DNA of 64,000 bases from HGM04593 sp045613945 (GCA_045613945.1 JAZLBZ010000053.1:8575-72574); one strand, 5' to 3'; shown: positions 33,941-43,840, counted from the first letter of the stretch. Made by a program: numbers and translations. The notes: generated by a model not told the origin, from the sequence alone.

Positions 33941-36328
33941 ATGAAAAAGACAAAAAGGGTACTGGTAGCGATGTGGAGCCTTCTCGCAATTGCAGTTCTT
34001 GCGGTTGTGCTTCTGTTTTATGCAATATCTCATGGTTGGGTAGGCTATGTGCCGGACATAAGCGAACTCGAGAACCCGCAGTACAAATATGCCTCGCAAA
34101 TAATTTCAGCTGATGGCAAAGAGATGGGTACCTGGTCCTACAGCAAGGAGAACCGTGTGCGTGTGGAGTTCGATTCCATTCCCAAGCATCTTGTCAATGC
34201 CCTTGTTGCCACCGAGGATGTGCGTTTCTATGAGCACTCCGGCATTGACGGCAATTCGCTCCTGCGTGTGATTATAAAGAGTCTTATACTGCAGCAGGAG
34301 AATTCCGGTGGTGGCAGTACTATCACACAGCAGCTCGCCAAGTTGCTCTATTCAGGAACTTCGGGCAGTATACTCGACCGTATATACCAGAAACCCAATG
34401 AGTGGGTGATTGCTGTTAATCTTGAACTGCAGTATACCAAGAATGAGATAATTGCCATGTATCTCAACAAGTACGACTTCGGCTACAATGCTGTGGGTCT
34501 TGCCAGTGCCGCAGCAGTCTATTTTGGCAAGCGTGCCAGCGAACTCTCTATTGAGGAGTCGGCAATGCTCGTCGGTATGTGCAAGAACTCGTCGCTCTTC
34601 AACCCAATCCGCCGTCCCGACATGACCAGAGGACGTCGCAACGTGGTTATGTCGCAGATGGTCAAAGCCGGATATCTGACAGTGGAGGAGTATGACTCCC
34701 TGAAAGAACTTCCCCTGGGCCTAGACTATCACACTGCCGACCACAACGAGGGTATAGCGCCATATTTCCGTGAATATCTCCGTCTTTATATGACTGCCAA
34801 GAAACCCGAGCGCAAGAACTATCGCGGATGGCAGATGCAGCAGTTCTACGACGACTCGCTCCGCTGGGAGACCGACTCGCTCTTTGGCTGGTGCAACAGG
34901 AATTTTAAACCTAACGGCGATAAGTATAACGTATATACCGACGGTCTCAGAATCTACACTACAATCGACTCCCGTATGCAAGGATACCTTGAGGAGGCGG
35001 TGAATAAGCACGTTGCCGGCAAACTGCAGACCGACTTCTTCAAGGCCAAGAAGGGCAAGAAGACCGGCCCTTTCAGTAGTGACCTGAAAGCAAAGGAGAT
35101 AGAGGCTATTATGGCACGTAATATGAAGCAGAGCGAACGCTATCGCCTGATGAACAAAAGCGGCTATTCGCAGCAGGAGATTGAGGAGGCTTTCAATACC
35201 AAGCAGAAGATGAGGGTCTTTACCTATCAGGGCATGAAGGACACGGTGATGACTCCTATGGACTCCATCAAGTACTACAAGTATTTCCTGCGTACAGGCG
35301 CCATGTCAATGGACCCGCTCTCCGGCGAGGTCAAGGCATACGTGGGCGGAACCAATTATCACTTCTTCAAGTATGACATGGTGAGCAATGGACGTCGCCA
35401 GGTAGGTTCTACCATAAAGCCATTCCTCTATTCACTGGCAATGGAGCGTGGTTTCTTGCCTTGCGATGAGACACGCAATGTAGAGCAGACACTTTTCGAT
35501 GATCTCGGCCGGGTGTGGAAGCCAAGAAACTCGGGCCGCGAGCGCTACGGTGAGATGGTGACGCTGCGTTGGGGCTTGTCAAAGTCAAACAACTGGATAT
35601 CGGCATACCTTATGAACCAACTCAGCCCCTATTCGTTGAAGAAACTTATTCACGAGTTCGGCTTGACAAACCAGAGTATTGAGGCCACCCAGTCGCTTTG
35701 TCTTGGTTCGTGCGATGCCTCGGTGTCCGAGATGGTCAGCGCCTATACTGCCTTTGTGGGTAAGGGAATGCGTGTTGCTCCATTGATGGTTACACGCATC
35801 GAGGATAACGCCGGCAATGTCATTGCAACCTTCTCTGCGCACAGGAATGAGGTTATCAGCCGCGAAAGTTCGTACAAGATGATTGACATGATGCGTGGCG
35901 TAATCAACGAGGGTACAGGCTATCGCCTTAGGGGTACATACAGGATAACTGCCGATATGTGCGGCAAGACCGGTACAACACAGAATATGTCCGACGGCTG
36001 GTTTGTGGGCTACACACCGTCGCTTGTTACAGGCTGCTGGGTAGGTGGCGAGGAGCGTAATATACACTTTGACCGCATGAGCGAAGGACAGGGTGCCGCA
36101 ATGGCATTGCCAATATATGGCCTTTATATGCAGAAGGTATATGCCGACGGTTCATTGCCCTATAGCCAGGACGAGATATTTGACATTCCCGAGGACTTTG
36201 ACCCTTGCCGTAGCAAGTTCCAGTCCGAGGATAAAGAGGAGGACGAAGAGACCGTGTTGGACGAGGGTACAGATGCTTTCGAGTCAAATGACGCCGAGGA
36301 AGAGGGATTTGATGATATATTCGAGTAA
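33941..36328 (+). CDS. Class A penicillin-binding protein (PBP1A-like)
   Basis: Bifunctional peptidoglycan synthase, 795 residues. After a short cytoplasmic tail and one membrane helix (about 8-30) comes the GT51 glycosyltransferase domain with ATEDVRFYEHSG (about 89-100) and GGSTITQQLAK, then the transpeptidase domain with S490-x-x-K493 (GSTIKPF), SKSNN and K676-T-G. The C-terminus is very acidic. The frame is open to 33893 but ATG 33941 gives the proper short tail. kdsB follows about 30 bp downstream. Confidence 0.95.
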   Translation: MKKTKRVLVAMWSLLAIAVLAVVLLFYAISHGWVGYVPDISELENPQYKYASQIISADGKEMGTWSYSKENRVRVEFDSIPKHLVNALVATEDVRFYEHSGIDGNSLLRVIIKSLILQQENSGGGSTITQQLAKLLYSGTSGSILDRIYQKPNEWVIAVNLELQYTKNEIIAMYLNKYDFGYNAVGLASAAAVYFGKRASELSIEESAMLVGMCKNSSLFNPIRRPDMTRGRRNVVMSQMVKAGYLTVEEYDSLKELPLGLDYHTADHNEGIAPYFREYLRLYMTAKKPERKNYRGWQMQQFYDDSLRWETDSLFGWCNRNFKPNGDKYNVYTDGLRIYTTIDSRMQGYLEEAVNKHVAGKLQTDFFKAKKGKKTGPFSSDLKAKEIEAIMARNMKQSERYRLMNKSGYSQQEIEEAFNTKQKMRVFTYQGMKDTVMTPMDSIKYYKYFLRTGAMSMDPLSGEVKAYVGGTNYHFFKYDMVSNGRRQVGSTIKPFLYSLAMERGFLPCDETRNVEQTLFDDLGRVWKPRNSGRERYGEMVTLRWGLSKSNNWISAYLMNQLSPYSLKKLIHEFGLTNQSIEATQSLCLGSCDASVSEMVSAYTAFVGKGMRVAPLMVTRIEDNAGNVIATFSAHRNEVISRESSYKMIDMMRGVINEGTGYRLRGTYRITADMCGKTGTTQNMSDGWFVGYTPSLVTGCWVGGEERNIHFDRMSEGQGAAMALPIYGLYMQKVYADGSLPYSQDEIFDIPEDFDPCRSKFQSEDKEEDEETVLDEGTDAFESNDAEEEGFDDIFE

Positions 36329-36358
36329 AGAAGATTTAGAGACAATACATATAAAATT

Positions 36359-37126
36359 ATGAAGTTTGTAGGGATTATTCCGGCGCGATATGCCTCAACC
36401 CGTTTCCCGGGAAAACCGTTGGCAATGTTAGGTGGCAAGCCGGTAATTCAGCGTGTGTATGAACAGGTCAAGGAGTGCTTTGACGATTTGTATGTAGCAA
36501 CCGATGATGACCGTATAAAGGAGGCTGTGCTTGCATTTGGCGGTAACGTGGTGATGACTTCCCCCGATTGTAACAATGGAACCGAGCGTTGCCTCGATGC
36601 CTATAAGCGCCTTGCGCTCGACTGTGATGTAATTGTAAATATCCAGGGCGACGAGCCATTTATACAGCGCAAACAGGTAGAGGCACTCATTGCTTGTTTT
36701 GATTCTCCCGAGACCGATATCGCAACACTGGTAAAGCCTTTCGAGGCTGCCGACGGCCTTGAGCGTCTCGAGTGCCCCAACTCTCCAAAGGTGGTGCTAA
36801 ACGAAAAGGGCTATGCGCTCTATTTCAGCCGTTCTGTCGTGCCATATCTGCGTGGAGTGGATAAAGAGAATTGGCTCAAGCAGCATACATTCTACAAGCA
36901 TCTTGGCATCTATGCCTATCGTGCCGGCCTTCTCGAAACTCTTACATCCCTGCCACAGTCACCAATGGAAAAGGCCGAGTCGCTTGAGCAGCTCCGTTGG
37001 CTTGAGAATGGCTACAGGATAAAGGTTGGCATTACCGATATTGAGACAATAGGCATCGATACCCCCGAGGACCTTGAACGTGCAAAGGCTTTCGCAGCCT
37101 CTATTGGTTTTGCATGGAACGATTGA
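36359..37126 (+). CDS. kdsB: 3-deoxy-manno-octulosonate cytidylyltransferase
   Basis: Activates KDO as CMP-KDO for lipopolysaccharide core synthesis, in the cytoplasm. A 255-residue nucleotidyltransferase with the family signature PARYASTRFPGKPL near the N-terminus, NIQGDEPFI for Mg/CTP binding and a C-terminal IGIDTPEDLERA. Follows the PBP1A gene, so two envelope genes are together, and overlaps the start of the M16-like gene by 13 bp. Confidence 0.96.
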   Translation: MKFVGIIPARYASTRFPGKPLAMLGGKPVIQRVYEQVKECFDDLYVATDDDRIKEAVLAFGGNVVMTSPDCNNGTERCLDAYKRLALDCDVIVNIQGDEPFIQRKQVEALIACFDSPETDIATLVKPFEAADGLERLECPNSPKVVLNEKGYALYFSRSVVPYLRGVDKENWLKQHTFYKHLGIYAYRAGLLETLTSLPQSPMEKAESLEQLRWLENGYRIKVGITDIETIGIDTPEDLERAKAFAASIGFAWND

Positions 37127-38397
37127 CTATGCCACAGCCACCTGTAATAAAGCCAATGTCACTTGACCATTTGATATTGCCCCGCCCGGTGGCAATGCCT
37201 AATGGAGTCCCCTTGTATCTGCTCGAAGGCGTGGATAAAGGAGTGGTTCGCTTTGATATTCTTTTCAAAGGAGGCTATGCCGTCCAGAGCAAGCCGCTAT
37301 TGGCAATGTTTACCAACCGAATGCTGCGTGAGGGGGCGGGTGAACTGTCTGCGGCCGAGATTTCGCAAAAACTCGACTACTATGGTGCCTGGATTGATAT
37401 GTACTCCTCGCAGAACAGCAATCACATAACCCTCTACACCATGTCCAAGCATTTTGTGCCATTGCTCAATGTGCTTGAGGAGATGATTAAGCGTCCGCTC
37501 TTCCCACAGGAGAACCTTGATACGGTAAAGAGCAACAACAAATCCTATTTTATGGTAAATTCCCGCAAGGTAGACGTGGTTTCTCAGCGCTATTTTGAAA
37601 ACTCTTTGTGGGGTGATGGGCATCCTCTGGGGCACGTTGTGGAGGCTGCCGACTATGATGACATTACGCGCGACGACATTGTTGGCTATTACAATAATTA
37701 CTATGGCAGTTGTAACTGCACAATGTTCCTCTCGGGCAATGCCGATGAGGCGATGATTTCCGCCTTGAACGACTGTTTTGGTGCCGAGGCGTGGGGCTGT
37801 GAAAAGGTGTGTGCTGCAGTTGAACCTCTCCCTCCATCTTCCTGCCTTAGCCGCCGTTTCATTCAGGTGTCCGGCACAATGCAGAGTGCTGTGAAGATTG
37901 GCTTTATGGCAATGGATGCCACGCATCCCGATTATCATAAGTTCCGTTTCCTTTGCGTGCTGCTGGGCGGATACTTTGGCAGCCGTCTGATGAGCAATAT
38001 ACGTGAGGATAACGGCTATACCTATCACATATCGGCCGAACTCGATGCCTATGGATGCCGCAATGCCTTCATGATTAGTTCCGAGACGGCGACAGAGTAT
38101 GTAGAACCCTTGATAAAGGAGGTCTACAAGGAACTTGGCCGCCTTGTTAATGAACCTGTTGCTGCTGATGAGATAGAACTTGTACGCAACTATATAATGG
38201 GTGAACTATGCCGTGAATACGAGGGGCAGTCGGCAAAATCAGAGGTCTTTATAAACGCCTGGCTCTCAGGTGCTGATTTTGCATCGGTGAATAGTTATAT
38301 CGATGAGATAAAAGAGATTACCCCCGCCGAACTCCACCGCCTTGCAAACCTCTATTTTAAACGGGAGAATATGATTGAGATAGTTGTTGGCGCTTGA
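37114..38397 (+). CDS. M16 (insulinase-like) family protein without zinc motif
   Basis: A 427-residue M16-fold protein (two related alpha/beta halves; the second has TYHISAELDAYG typical of the C-terminal M16 half). Where active members have HxxEH in the first helix this one reads AMFTNRMLREGAG, so it lacks the zinc ligands. It is probably a non-catalytic partner, as in M16 heterodimers, or has another role. ATG 37129, just after the kdsB stop, is an alternative start. No signal peptide is seen, so it is likely cytoplasmic. Confidence 0.8.
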   Translation: MERLTMPQPPVIKPMSLDHLILPRPVAMPNGVPLYLLEGVDKGVVRFDILFKGGYAVQSKPLLAMFTNRMLREGAGELSAAEISQKLDYYGAWIDMYSSQNSNHITLYTMSKHFVPLLNVLEEMIKRPLFPQENLDTVKSNNKSYFMVNSRKVDVVSQRYFENSLWGDGHPLGHVVEAADYDDITRDDIVGYYNNYYGSCNCTMFLSGNADEAMISALNDCFGAEAWGCEKVCAAVEPLPPSSCLSRRFIQVSGTMQSAVKIGFMAMDATHPDYHKFRFLCVLLGGYFGSRLMSNIREDNGYTYHISAELDAYGCRNAFMISSETATEYVEPLIKEVYKELGRLVNEPVAADEIELVRNYIMGELCREYEGQSAKSEVFINAWLSGADFASVNSYIDEIKEITPAELHRLANLYFKRENMIEIVVGA

Positions 38398-38419
38398 GTC
38401 CCGCAACTGTTTACCATAT

Positions 38420-38463
38420 ACGATGAGCGATTTTATAAAAAATAAATTGCTCATCGTTCTTTT
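38420..38463 (+). terminator. Terminator after the M16-like gene
   Basis: ACGATGAGCGATTT (38420-38433) and AAATTGCTCATCGT (38444-38457) pair with one mismatch and are followed by TCTTTTTT. Intrinsic terminator. Confidence 0.8.
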
Positions 38464-38479
38464 TTCTCAACTTTGTTTC

Positions 38480-38487
38480 TATCTTTG
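38480..38487 (+). promoter_or_regulatory. -7 element for the MORN-repeat gene
   Basis: TATCTTTG followed by CAA is an exact TAnnTTTG, giving a leader of about 90 nt before ATG 38582. No -33 TTTG at the standard distance. Confidence 0.5.
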
Positions 38488-38581
38488 CAATAATCGCGAT
38501 GATAGAACGTGTCTGTCGTGTGATTCTGTAACACGGATAAAGTTTCTCTCTTTGTGATAAACCATAAAAAGATAGCAATTG

Positions 38582-39718
38582 ATGAAACGTCTTATACTCA
38601 CACTTTTCCTAACTGTTTTTGCGACCGGCCTCCTGCAGGCCCAGTCGCCGGTTGCCGCTTCTGCCAACGATAAAAAGGATGGAACTGCCATCACATTGCG
38701 CGACGGCTCTCTCTACACCGGCGAGGTAAAGAAAAAACGCCCGCATGGTACAGGCAGTATCAGGTACGCCAACGGCGACAGGTATAATGGTACATTCCTT
38801 AATGGGGAACGTCACGGTTCGGGGGTCTATGAATACAAGAACGGCGATAGGTACGAAGGTAACTACAAGGAGAGCAAGAAGAACGGTGCCGGAATCCATG
38901 AGTTCACTGACGGACGCAAGTACAATGGCAGTTGGGTCGATGACCAGATGCAAGGCTACGGGCGCATGGACTATCCCGGTGGCGACTACTATGTCGGTGC
39001 CTGGGTGCTGGGAAAACGCACCGGCAGCGGCACATACATATACACTTCGGGTGCCTCATATTCCGGTGAGTGGAAGGATGACAGGTACAACGGCGTGGGA
39101 ACATACATCTGGCCTGATAACAGCAGATACGTAGGACAATGGAAAAATGGCCGCCGCAATGGCCAGGGCGTGTATATGTCCCCCGGCGGCGATGTCTATG
39201 AAGGTATGTGGGAGCATAACGTCTGCGAAGGAAAGGGATGCTATCGTTATGCCGACGGTGCTGTCTACGAGGGCGATTTCAAGGATGGTATGTGGCATGG
39301 CTATGGAAAATATGTCGCTGCCGACAGCGCCTTCTATGAGGGCAACTTTAAAGAGGGTAAACGTAACGGGACAGGGTGTATGCGCTTTGCGAATGGCGAT
39401 GTCTATGAAGGTGAATGGAAGGATGATGACCGTTGTGGAAAAGGCGTATATACCTGGGCTTGCGGTGATGTCTATGAAGGCTCTTGGGAGGATGATGCCA
39501 TGAATGGCTCGGGCGTGCTCCGTATGCACGACGGGCGCAAATATACCGGTGGCTTTGTCGATGGGCTTGAGCATGGTGCCGGTGTGGCAATAGATACAGA
39601 CGGCCTGCGCTACGAGGGCGTTTTCCTTGAGGGGCAGCGTAACGGAACTTTTACAGTGAAGGATGCCGACGGTAACCTGCTCCGCGAGTGCGAGTACAAT
39701 TTGGGAATAGTTGATTAA
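38582..39718 (+). CDS. Secreted MORN-repeat protein
   Basis: A 378-residue protein with an N-terminal signal peptide (MKRLILTLFLTVFATGLLQAQ) followed by about 14 MORN repeats, each recognisable by a Y-x-G-x-F/W/Y start (YTGEV, YNGTF, YEGNY, YNGSW, YVGAW and so on to YEGVF) with a period near 23 residues. MORN repeats form elongated beta-hairpin arrays used for lipid or protein binding; the specific role here is unknown. An extra TTG codon directly before the ATG is not used. The YhcH-like gene follows closely. Confidence 0.88.
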   Translation: MKRLILTLFLTVFATGLLQAQSPVAASANDKKDGTAITLRDGSLYTGEVKKKRPHGTGSIRYANGDRYNGTFLNGERHGSGVYEYKNGDRYEGNYKESKKNGAGIHEFTDGRKYNGSWVDDQMQGYGRMDYPGGDYYVGAWVLGKRTGSGTYIYTSGASYSGEWKDDRYNGVGTYIWPDNSRYVGQWKNGRRNGQGVYMSPGGDVYEGMWEHNVCEGKGCYRYADGAVYEGDFKDGMWHGYGKYVAADSAFYEGNFKEGKRNGTGCMRFANGDVYEGEWKDDDRCGKGVYTWACGDVYEGSWEDDAMNGSGVLRMHDGRKYTGGFVDGLEHGAGVAIDTDGLRYEGVFLEGQRNGTFTVKDADGNLLRECEYNLGIVD

Positions 39719-39731
39719 AACAGATACGTTT

Positions 39732-40181
39732 ATGGTACTGGATTCATTGGAGAATATTAGGTCATATGAGGCGCTGAATCCTCATTTCTCAAAAGTTGTT
39801 GAATTTCTTGCCACTGCCGATTTGGCAAGCCTGCCGTTTGGCAGGAACGTGATATGCGGCGACGCGGTCTATGCAAATGTAATGGAGGTCAAGCCCAAGA
39901 CAAAAGAGGAGGCATTCATTGAAATCCACCGCAGATACATAGACATTCAAATACCGGTCTCTGGCGATGAACTGATGGGCTATACACCCAAGAACGAACT
40001 GTCCGAGGCTTGCTATAGCGAAACGGATGACGCTGCAATATACCCGGTGGGTATGCCTGCAAGGGAGTATTTCAATGTCCGCAAGGGCGAGTTTGTCATC
40101 TTCTTTCCGCAGGATGGCCACGCGCCGGCAATAACACCATCGGCACTTAAAAAGATTGTCATAAAAGTGGCGGTCAAATAA
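39732..40181 (+). CDS. YhcH/YjgK/YiaL family protein
   Basis: A 149-residue cupin-fold protein of the YhcH/YjgK/YiaL (EbgC-like) family, showing EIHRRYIDIQIPVSG and the closing FVIFFPQDGHAP with likely metal-binding His and Glu. Family members are linked to sugar (sialic acid, galactoside) metabolism, exact reaction often unknown. The frame begins at TTG 39711 overlapping the MORN gene end, but ATG 39732 is the better start. Confidence 0.85.
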   Translation: MVLDSLENIRSYEALNPHFSKVVEFLATADLASLPFGRNVICGDAVYANVMEVKPKTKEEAFIEIHRRYIDIQIPVSGDELMGYTPKNELSEACYSETDDAAIYPVGMPAREYFNVRKGEFVIFFPQDGHAPAITPSALKKIVIKVAVK

Positions 40182-40218
40182 ATACAGAAAACTAATAACA
40201 ACCATAATATTACAGAGT

Positions 40219-42225
40219 ATGCTGAAACTTGTAGAACGCGACAGCTATTTGGAACCTTATAGCTTGAGTATTGAAGGACGTTACCAATACTTTGTTAACC
40301 GTTTGAAGCAATTTACAAAGAATGGCCGTCAAACCTTGTCCGACTTTGCTTCGGGTTATCTCTATTTCGGTTTGCACCGCACCTCAACAGGATGGGTGTT
40401 CCGCGAGTGGGCCCCCAATGCAAAGAAGATAGTTCTCATAGGTGACTTCTCCAACTGGGAGGAACTGCCCGAGTATGAACTCAAGCCGCTTGCAGGTGGC
40501 GTGTGGGAAAGGAAAATGCCAAAGAAGGCACTCTCTCACGGACAGCACTACAAGATGAAAGTCTACTGGGACGGCGGCTGTGGCGAGCGCATACCGGCAT
40601 GGGTGCGTCGCGTGGTGCAGGACGAGGCTACAAAAATCTTCAGCGCTCAGGTGTGGGCACCCGAGCAGGAGTATGAGTTCAAGAACAAGAAGTTCGTTCC
40701 CAAGAACACACCATTGCTCATCTATGAGTGCCACATCGGTATGGCTCAGGAAGAGGAGAAGGTGGGTACATATCGTGAGTTCCGCGAGAAGGTATTGCCC
40801 CGTATTGCTGCCGATGGTTACAACTGCATTCAGATTATGGCAATTCAGGAACACCCCTATTACGGCAGTTTCGGTTATCACGTATCCAATTTCTTTGCGG
40901 CGTCATCACGCTTTGGTACCCCCGAGGAACTCAAGGAACTCATTGATGCAGCGCATGGAATGGGCATTGCCGTGATTATGGACCTTGTCCACTCGCATGC
41001 AGTGAAGAACGAGAACGAGGGACTTGGTCTGCTCGATGGCGACCCTGCACAGTATTTCTATGGCGACGACAAGCGCGTGCACAGCGCCTGGGATTCGCTC
41101 TGCTTTGACTATGGCAAGAACGAGGTAGTGCATTTCCTCCTTTCAAACTGCAAATACTGGCTCGAGGAGTTCAAGTTCGATGGCTTCCGTTTCGATGGCG
41201 TAACCTCAATGATATACTACAGTCACGGTCTTGGCGAGGCATTCTGCTCTTATGCCGACTACTATAATATGGGACAGAATGGCGATGCAATCTGCTATCT
41301 CACCCTTGCCAATATGCTCATCCATGAGCTTAATCCAAAGGCAATAACCATTGCCGAGGAGGTGTCGGGCATGCCGGGCCTTGCTGCTCCAATTGAGGAC
41401 GGCGGCTACGGTTTCAACTACCGTATGGCAATGAACATCCCCGATTTCTGGATAAAGATAATCAAGGAGCGCAAGGACGAGGACTGGAAACCATCGGAAA
41501 TCTTCTGGGAACTCACCAATCGCCGCAAGGACGAGAAGACAATTTCCTATGCCGAGAGTCACGACCAGGCACTCGTTGGCGACAAGACAATCATCTTCCG
41601 CCTTGTTGATGCAGATATGTACTGGCACTTCAATCGTGGCGATGAGACATACATGGTATCACGCGGTATTGCGCTGCACAAGATGATACGCCTCATGACC
41701 CTCTCAACCATCAATGGCGGTTACCTCAACTTTATGGGTAACGAGTTCGGTCATCCCGAGTGGATAGACTTCCCACGCGAGGGTAACGGCTGGAGCCATA
41801 AGTATGCCCGCCGTCAGTGGAGCCTGGTAGACAATCCTGCCTATAACTTTACTCTGCTTGGCGAGTTCGACAAGGCAATGGTTGATCTTGTTGGCAACGT
41901 GCGCAATTTCCAGAACCGTCCTGTACAGGAGATATGGCACAATGATGGCGACCAGGTTCTCGCTTTCTCGCGCAAGGACTTGATATTTGTCTTCAACTTC
42001 AGCCCCAACCGCTCGTTTACCGATTATGGTCTGCTCGTTCCCGAGGGCTCATATTCAATTGTGCTGAACACCGATGCCGAGCGCTTTGGCGGTAATGCCC
42101 TTGTCGACGAGACACAGACACACTTTACACAGTATGACAAACTCCACGCACGTCGCAAGAAGGGCTGGCTCATGCTCTATCTGCCCGCACGCACTGCGTT
42201 GGTCTTGAAAAAGAATAAGGAATGA
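40219..42225 (+). CDS. glgB: 1,4-alpha-glucan branching enzyme (GH13_8-like)
   Basis: Forms alpha-1,6 branches in glycogen. 668 residues: an N-terminal CBM48 (GWVFREWAPNAKKIVLIGDF) and a GH13 barrel with nucleophile D326 (FRFDGVTSM), acid/base Glu in TIAEEVSGMP (380-381) and the SHD motif in YAESHDQALVG. The stretches around DGFRFDGVTSM and WDSLCFDYGKNEV look more like eukaryotic GBE1 than E. coli GlgB. It ends in a 4-bp overlap with the next membrane protein gene. Glycogen synthase and phosphorylase lie 19 kb downstream. Confidence 0.95.
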   Translation: MLKLVERDSYLEPYSLSIEGRYQYFVNRLKQFTKNGRQTLSDFASGYLYFGLHRTSTGWVFREWAPNAKKIVLIGDFSNWEELPEYELKPLAGGVWERKMPKKALSHGQHYKMKVYWDGGCGERIPAWVRRVVQDEATKIFSAQVWAPEQEYEFKNKKFVPKNTPLLIYECHIGMAQEEEKVGTYREFREKVLPRIAADGYNCIQIMAIQEHPYYGSFGYHVSNFFAASSRFGTPEELKELIDAAHGMGIAVIMDLVHSHAVKNENEGLGLLDGDPAQYFYGDDKRVHSAWDSLCFDYGKNEVVHFLLSNCKYWLEEFKFDGFRFDGVTSMIYYSHGLGEAFCSYADYYNMGQNGDAICYLTLANMLIHELNPKAITIAEEVSGMPGLAAPIEDGGYGFNYRMAMNIPDFWIKIIKERKDEDWKPSEIFWELTNRRKDEKTISYAESHDQALVGDKTIIFRLVDADMYWHFNRGDETYMVSRGIALHKMIRLMTLSTINGGYLNFMGNEFGHPEWIDFPREGNGWSHKYARRQWSLVDNPAYNFTLLGEFDKAMVDLVGNVRNFQNRPVQEIWHNDGDQVLAFSRKDLIFVFNFSPNRSFTDYGLLVPEGSYSIVLNTDAERFGGNALVDETQTHFTQYDKLHARRKKGWLMLYLPARTALVLKKNKE

Positions 42226-43370
42226 GAAATAGCGGAGAAATACGCCTGCAAAGAGTTGTGGCAACAGTGTGTGCCACACTCTTTGCTGTTTTTGCCTTTT
42301 TGTTTGTAGCGGTCTACCAGGCACCGTTGCTCGAGGCTTTCTATAACGAGGTGGCAACCGGCAAACTCGGTTACAACCCCTGGCTTGTAGGTGGAGTAGT
42401 GTCGCTGCTGCTCACTTCGCTTGCCCTGTGGCTCAACCGCTTTGCAGGGTTTCGCCGTGAATGGACAGCGCTGGCCTATCTGCCGTCGGCACTGCTGCTT
42501 GCATTCATCACAGATATTGACCGCAGGATATACACTGGTGGCAGCATCTCATACTCGTGGATATTCATTTTTGCGGCGGGATTGCTTGTCTATGCCTTTA
42601 TGGCCTTTGTCCTCAGCCGCATTCTGTTTGAGAAAATCAAGGATGTTACAATGGTAACCAATAGAGTGTTGTGGCGCAACATGATGCTCATTGTGCTGCT
42701 CATCTCTCTTGTGGGCAGCCTCTCCAATGGCGATGGCCACTTCAAGCGCGAGACCCGCTTGATGTCGTATCTCGCTGATGGTGATACGCTCAAGGCAATG
42801 AATGTGGGAAAGACCTCACTCGAGGCTTCGCATGAACTCACAGCCATGCGTGCTTATCTCCTTTCCCGCAGCGGCAAACTGGGCGAGCATGTATTCGAGT
42901 ATCCACAGTATTATGCTTCTGAAGGCTTGTTGCCTCCTGTGCAACGCACATCACCGCTTGCCCCTGATAGTGTCTATGCCCATATTGGAGCAGTGCCGGC
43001 AAGCGAAGAAACAACTGCGGCTTTTCTCGCTCGCGTGGCTTTTGCCGACTCAGCCACCACTGTTGCAAAGGAGTACTACCTCACATCTTTACTCTTGGAC
43101 AAGAGACTGCTGGAATTCAAAGATCAGGTGCTTTCTATGTATGGTGCCGATGCGGTAGACTCTCTTCCCAAGCATTATCGCGAGGCACTGATGCTCTATG
43201 CCGATATTGCCGATTCGCCGGAAATCCAAATTGCCGATTCGGTTATGCATGAAAAACTAGGCAAATTGCGCGAACTTGAAGCAATGTACGACGATGCCTT
43301 CATTCGTGGCAATTATGTACGCCGCAGTTTTGGCCGTACGTACTGGTGGTATTTTCTATATTCCGATTAA
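42222..43370 (+). CDS. Polytopic membrane protein (DUF6057-like)
   Basis: A 382-residue protein with about five hydrophobic segments in its first half (about 10-33, 53-70, 79-93, 107-128, 150-164) and a soluble C-terminal half that is probably outside the membrane and rich in helices, TPR-like in feel. It resembles the Bacteroidetes-specific family DUF6057 by this layout, of unknown function. Its ATG overlaps the glgB stop (ATGA), so the two are translated together. Confidence 0.65.
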   Translation: MRNSGEIRLQRVVATVCATLFAVFAFLFVAVYQAPLLEAFYNEVATGKLGYNPWLVGGVVSLLLTSLALWLNRFAGFRREWTALAYLPSALLLAFITDIDRRIYTGGSISYSWIFIFAAGLLVYAFMAFVLSRILFEKIKDVTMVTNRVLWRNMMLIVLLISLVGSLSNGDGHFKRETRLMSYLADGDTLKAMNVGKTSLEASHELTAMRAYLLSRSGKLGEHVFEYPQYYASEGLLPPVQRTSPLAPDSVYAHIGAVPASEETTAAFLARVAFADSATTVAKEYYLTSLLLDKRLLEFKDQVLSMYGADAVDSLPKHYREALMLYADIADSPEIQIADSVMHEKLGKLRELEAMYDDAFIRGNYVRRSFGRTYWWYFLYSD

Positions 43371-43458
43371 AATTCGCAGACAGCAGTGTCTGTTCGTAAT
43401 ACAAAAACCCGCGAATACTGAAAAGTTTTCGTTTTTTCTTAATTATTTGTGAAATAAT

Positions 43459-43489
43459 TTTGACACATTGAAAAACTGATTTATATTTG
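43459..43489 (+). promoter_or_regulatory. Orphan consensus promoter
   Basis: TTTG (43459-43462), 19-bp spacer and TATATTTG (43482-43489) match the Bacteroidetes consensus exactly. Transcription would start near 43496 and runs into a stretch with no open reading frame on this strand, toward the convergent histidine kinase gene. Confidence 0.65.
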
Positions 43490-43600
43490 CAATGCTCTCG
43501 TAAGGAGAGTAATGATAGTATAGTTTTTTCTTAGTTGTTTAGTAAATGTTGGGAGTATCTCTTTGTGAAAAGGGGTTCTTCGTTTTTTTGACAAAAAAAG

Positions 43601-43828
43601 AAGTGCCCCTTTCGCTAAAGCACGCAGCAATAGGTCAAGCGTAGCATAGCCGCAGGTTATGCCGCTTGGGTTGCGAATGGCGTGCTTTGGCAAAAGTACA
43701 TTTTAAATAAGTGCCCCTTTCGCTAAAGCACGCAGCAATAGGTCAAGCGTAGCATAGCCGTAGGTTATGCCGCTTGGGTTGCGAATAGCGTGCTTTGGCA
43801 AAAGCACATTTTAAATAAGTGCCCCTTT
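43601..43828 (+). repeat. Two tandem 108-bp repeats plus a 12-bp third start
   Basis: Copies at 43601-43708 and 43709-43816 differ at only a few positions (for example GCCGCAGG versus GCCGTAGG, GAATGGCG versus GAATAGCG); AAGTGCCCCTTT begins a third at 43817-43828. Each copy has internal complementarity: AAAGCACGC with GCGTGCTTT at the ends and CAAGCG with CGCTTG further in, so each could fold into a branched stem. Not coding. Confidence 0.85.
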
Positions 43829-43840
43829 AGACGGACTTGT

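Noticed and set aside
43481..43693. 70-residue minus-strand frame in the gene-free stretch
   Set aside because: It runs through the tandem repeat, has no plausible start signal and no recognisable protein features.
43601..43828. Tandem repeats as a CRISPR array
   Set aside because: The 108-bp units are directly adjacent with no spacers, and no cas genes are in the window.
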